Shown: in pieces, positions 40,421 to 40,829 of the stretch
How the letters are laid out: every line of letters begins with the position of its first letter
Position numbering within the stretch: the stretch's first letter is position 1
Source: Alistipes sp.
GTDB taxonomy: Bacteria > Bacteroidota > Bacteroidia > Bacteroidales > Rikenellaceae
Direction: 5' to 3'
DNA length: 40,829 bases
NCBI GenBank assembly: GCA_017938765.1
Contig: JAGBAX010000011.1
Coordinates: 1 to 40,829 of the forward strand
Notes under the pieces: model-generated
What the model was told of the DNA's origin: nothing
The model's input: the letters and a program-made list of their open reading frames with translations, nothing else
Databases searched by the model: none
Made by a program: the position numbers and the translations under genes

Positions 40421-40627
40421 AATCTGATTTTATGCGGTATTTACCGCGTTACACTGCGATAGCCGAGCTGCTCACATACGCTTTAGTATGCTGCGCGCTC
40501 GGCTTCTTGTGTGCCTTGGTTTACCTTCGGTGACCCTTCACCGCTCTGCCTCGGCATAGTTCAAGCGAGCTTGACTCTGCTCTCGGCTTAATCGCGGCGT
40601 TGTAAATTCTCACCTAAAATCAGATTT
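40420..40627. mobile_element. MITE-like 208-bp inverted-repeat element
   Basis: A 13-bp end AAATCTGATTTTA (40420-40432) is the exact reverse complement of TAAAATCAGATTT (40615-40627). Inside are hairpins: GCGGTA-TT-TACCGC (40434-40447), AGCCGAGC/GCTCGGCT enclosing CATAC/GTATG (about 40460-40504), and the structured module below. There is no coding sequence. The left end overlaps the stop codon of the TPR gene. Confidence 0.55.
40515..40602. repeat. Structured repeat module, third copy
   Basis: Hairpin 1 is TTACC-TTC-GGTGA (40521-40533). Hairpin 2 pairs GCATAGTTCAAGC (40554-40566) with GCTTGACTCTGC (40569-40580), again leaving a bulged T and one mismatch. It lies inside the 208-bp element. 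TCTCGGCTTAATCGCGGCGTTG at the end matches the copy at 27526-27616. Confidence 0.7.
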
Positions 40628-40670
40628 AATAGTTGGCTAAGGCTAAAAGCTAACTTAAAAGCCAATGGTA

Positions 40671-40698
40671 AAAAATCTTGCACCCGCAAGATTTTTTT
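40671..40698. terminator. Intrinsic terminator overlapping the next promoter
   Basis: AAAAATCTTGC (40671-40681) pairs with GCAAGATTTTT (40686-40696), loop ACCC, followed by further T. It ends the gyrA-TPR transcript. The -33 TTG of the next promoter lies inside the stem. Confidence 0.8.
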
Positions 40699-40708
40699 AT
40701 TACCTTTG
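40678..40708 (+). promoter_or_regulatory. Promoter of the TIR-domain gene
   Basis: TTG (40678-40680) and TACCTTTG (40701-40708) are separated by 20 nt, an excellent Bacteroidetes promoter. The start codon follows 20 nt after the -7 element. Confidence 0.65.
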
Positions 40709-40728
40709 TACAACTATTCACAAATGGT

Positions 40729-40829
40729 ATGAATCACGATGTATTTATAAGCTACTCAAGTAAAAACTCGGCGGCTGCGCAGGCAATATGTCATGAACTT
40801 GAAGATAATAATATCAAGTGTTGGATGGC
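40729..40829 (+). CDS. TIR-domain protein, N-terminal fragment (cut by window end)
   Basis: The window holds only the first 33 codons: MNHDVFISYSSKNSAAAQAI and then CHELEDNNIKCWM. This is the beginning of a TIR domain: strand A (HDVFISYSS) with the usual Lys/Asn/Ala helix after it, then the ICHELE helix and the strand ending in CWM. It starts at the ATG at 40729, since an ATG at 40724 is followed by a stop after two codons. Bacterial TIR proteins are often NAD+-consuming or signalling enzymes in anti-phage defence such as Thoeris or CBASS-type systems, but which kind this is cannot be told without the rest. Confidence 0.8.
   Translation, partial: MNHDVFISYSSKNSAAAQAICHELEDNNIKCWM

Overview
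The window looks like a chromosomal segment of an anaerobic gut-type Bacteroidales bacterium, possibly Rikenellaceae or Alistipes-like (a guess, since no marker gene is decisive). The case for Bacteroidetes rests on several things. Almost every transcription start is preceded by the phylum-type -7 element TAnnTTTG, often with a TTG about 19-21 nt upstream. There are many short-lipobox lipoproteins. There is a Na+-translocating methylmalonyl-CoA decarboxylase operon, a GH77 MalQ with N-terminal starch-binding modules, a GH78 rhamnosidase, an M64 peptidase and DUF6371/AAA_25 genes.

Layout. 1-3950 is accessory DNA. Two small lipoproteins on the minus strand and a two-gene DUF6371 (zinc-ribbon/primase-like) plus AAA_25 ATPase cassette are separated and bounded by three copies of a 41-bp palindrome embedded in heptanucleotide arrays. 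4018-8547 holds plsY, an acyl-CoA synthetase, a hairpin-packed 345-nt gap and a LytS/LytTR two-component pair. 8525-10330 holds an orphan HSDR_N nuclease-like protein, which diverges from a secreted GH2-like protein that has lost its catalytic motif. 10399-10784 holds tRNA-Lys(CUU) and tRNA-Pro(UGG) in opposite orientation with near-identical promoters. 10904-16004 holds an LRR-M64 lipoprotein, a cold-shock protein, a transglutaminase-like exported protein and two small related exported proteins. 16101-22672 holds a GH78 rhamnosidase, glutamate decarboxylase, cyclophilin, sirtuin and meaB. 22654-27327 holds a thioredoxin-fold protein and the mce-mmdADCB operon. 27328-28416 is a repeat-rich gap with a relic AAA_25 gene between inverted palindromes. 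28417-40420 holds malQ, two FKBP-like lipoproteins, ruvA, an acetyltransferase, recQ, gyrA and a TPR protein. A 208-bp inverted-repeat element and the first 33 codons of a TIR-domain protein end the window.

Functional links. MeaB, methylmalonyl-CoA epimerase and MmdADCB belong to the succinate-to-propionate route, with decarboxylation coupled to Na+ export. The sirtuin just downstream of meaB has the Tyr/Arg pair of acyl-lysine (desuccinylase-type) sirtuins. MalQ, GH78 and the degenerate GH2 protein fit glycan use. RuvA, RecQ and GyrA are DNA maintenance genes. GadB suggests acid resistance or GABA production.

The most notable unexplained content is non-coding: three heptanucleotide repeat families, often at stop codons; a structured module of about 80 nt in three copies whose hairpins show compensatory changes; a predicted five-way-junction element upstream of the sensor kinase; a hairpin that buries the start codon of the first lipoprotein; and two loci where an AAA_25 gene lies between inverted palindromic repeats with no transposase or integrase in sight. 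All structure and family calls were made by eye, without folding or database tools.
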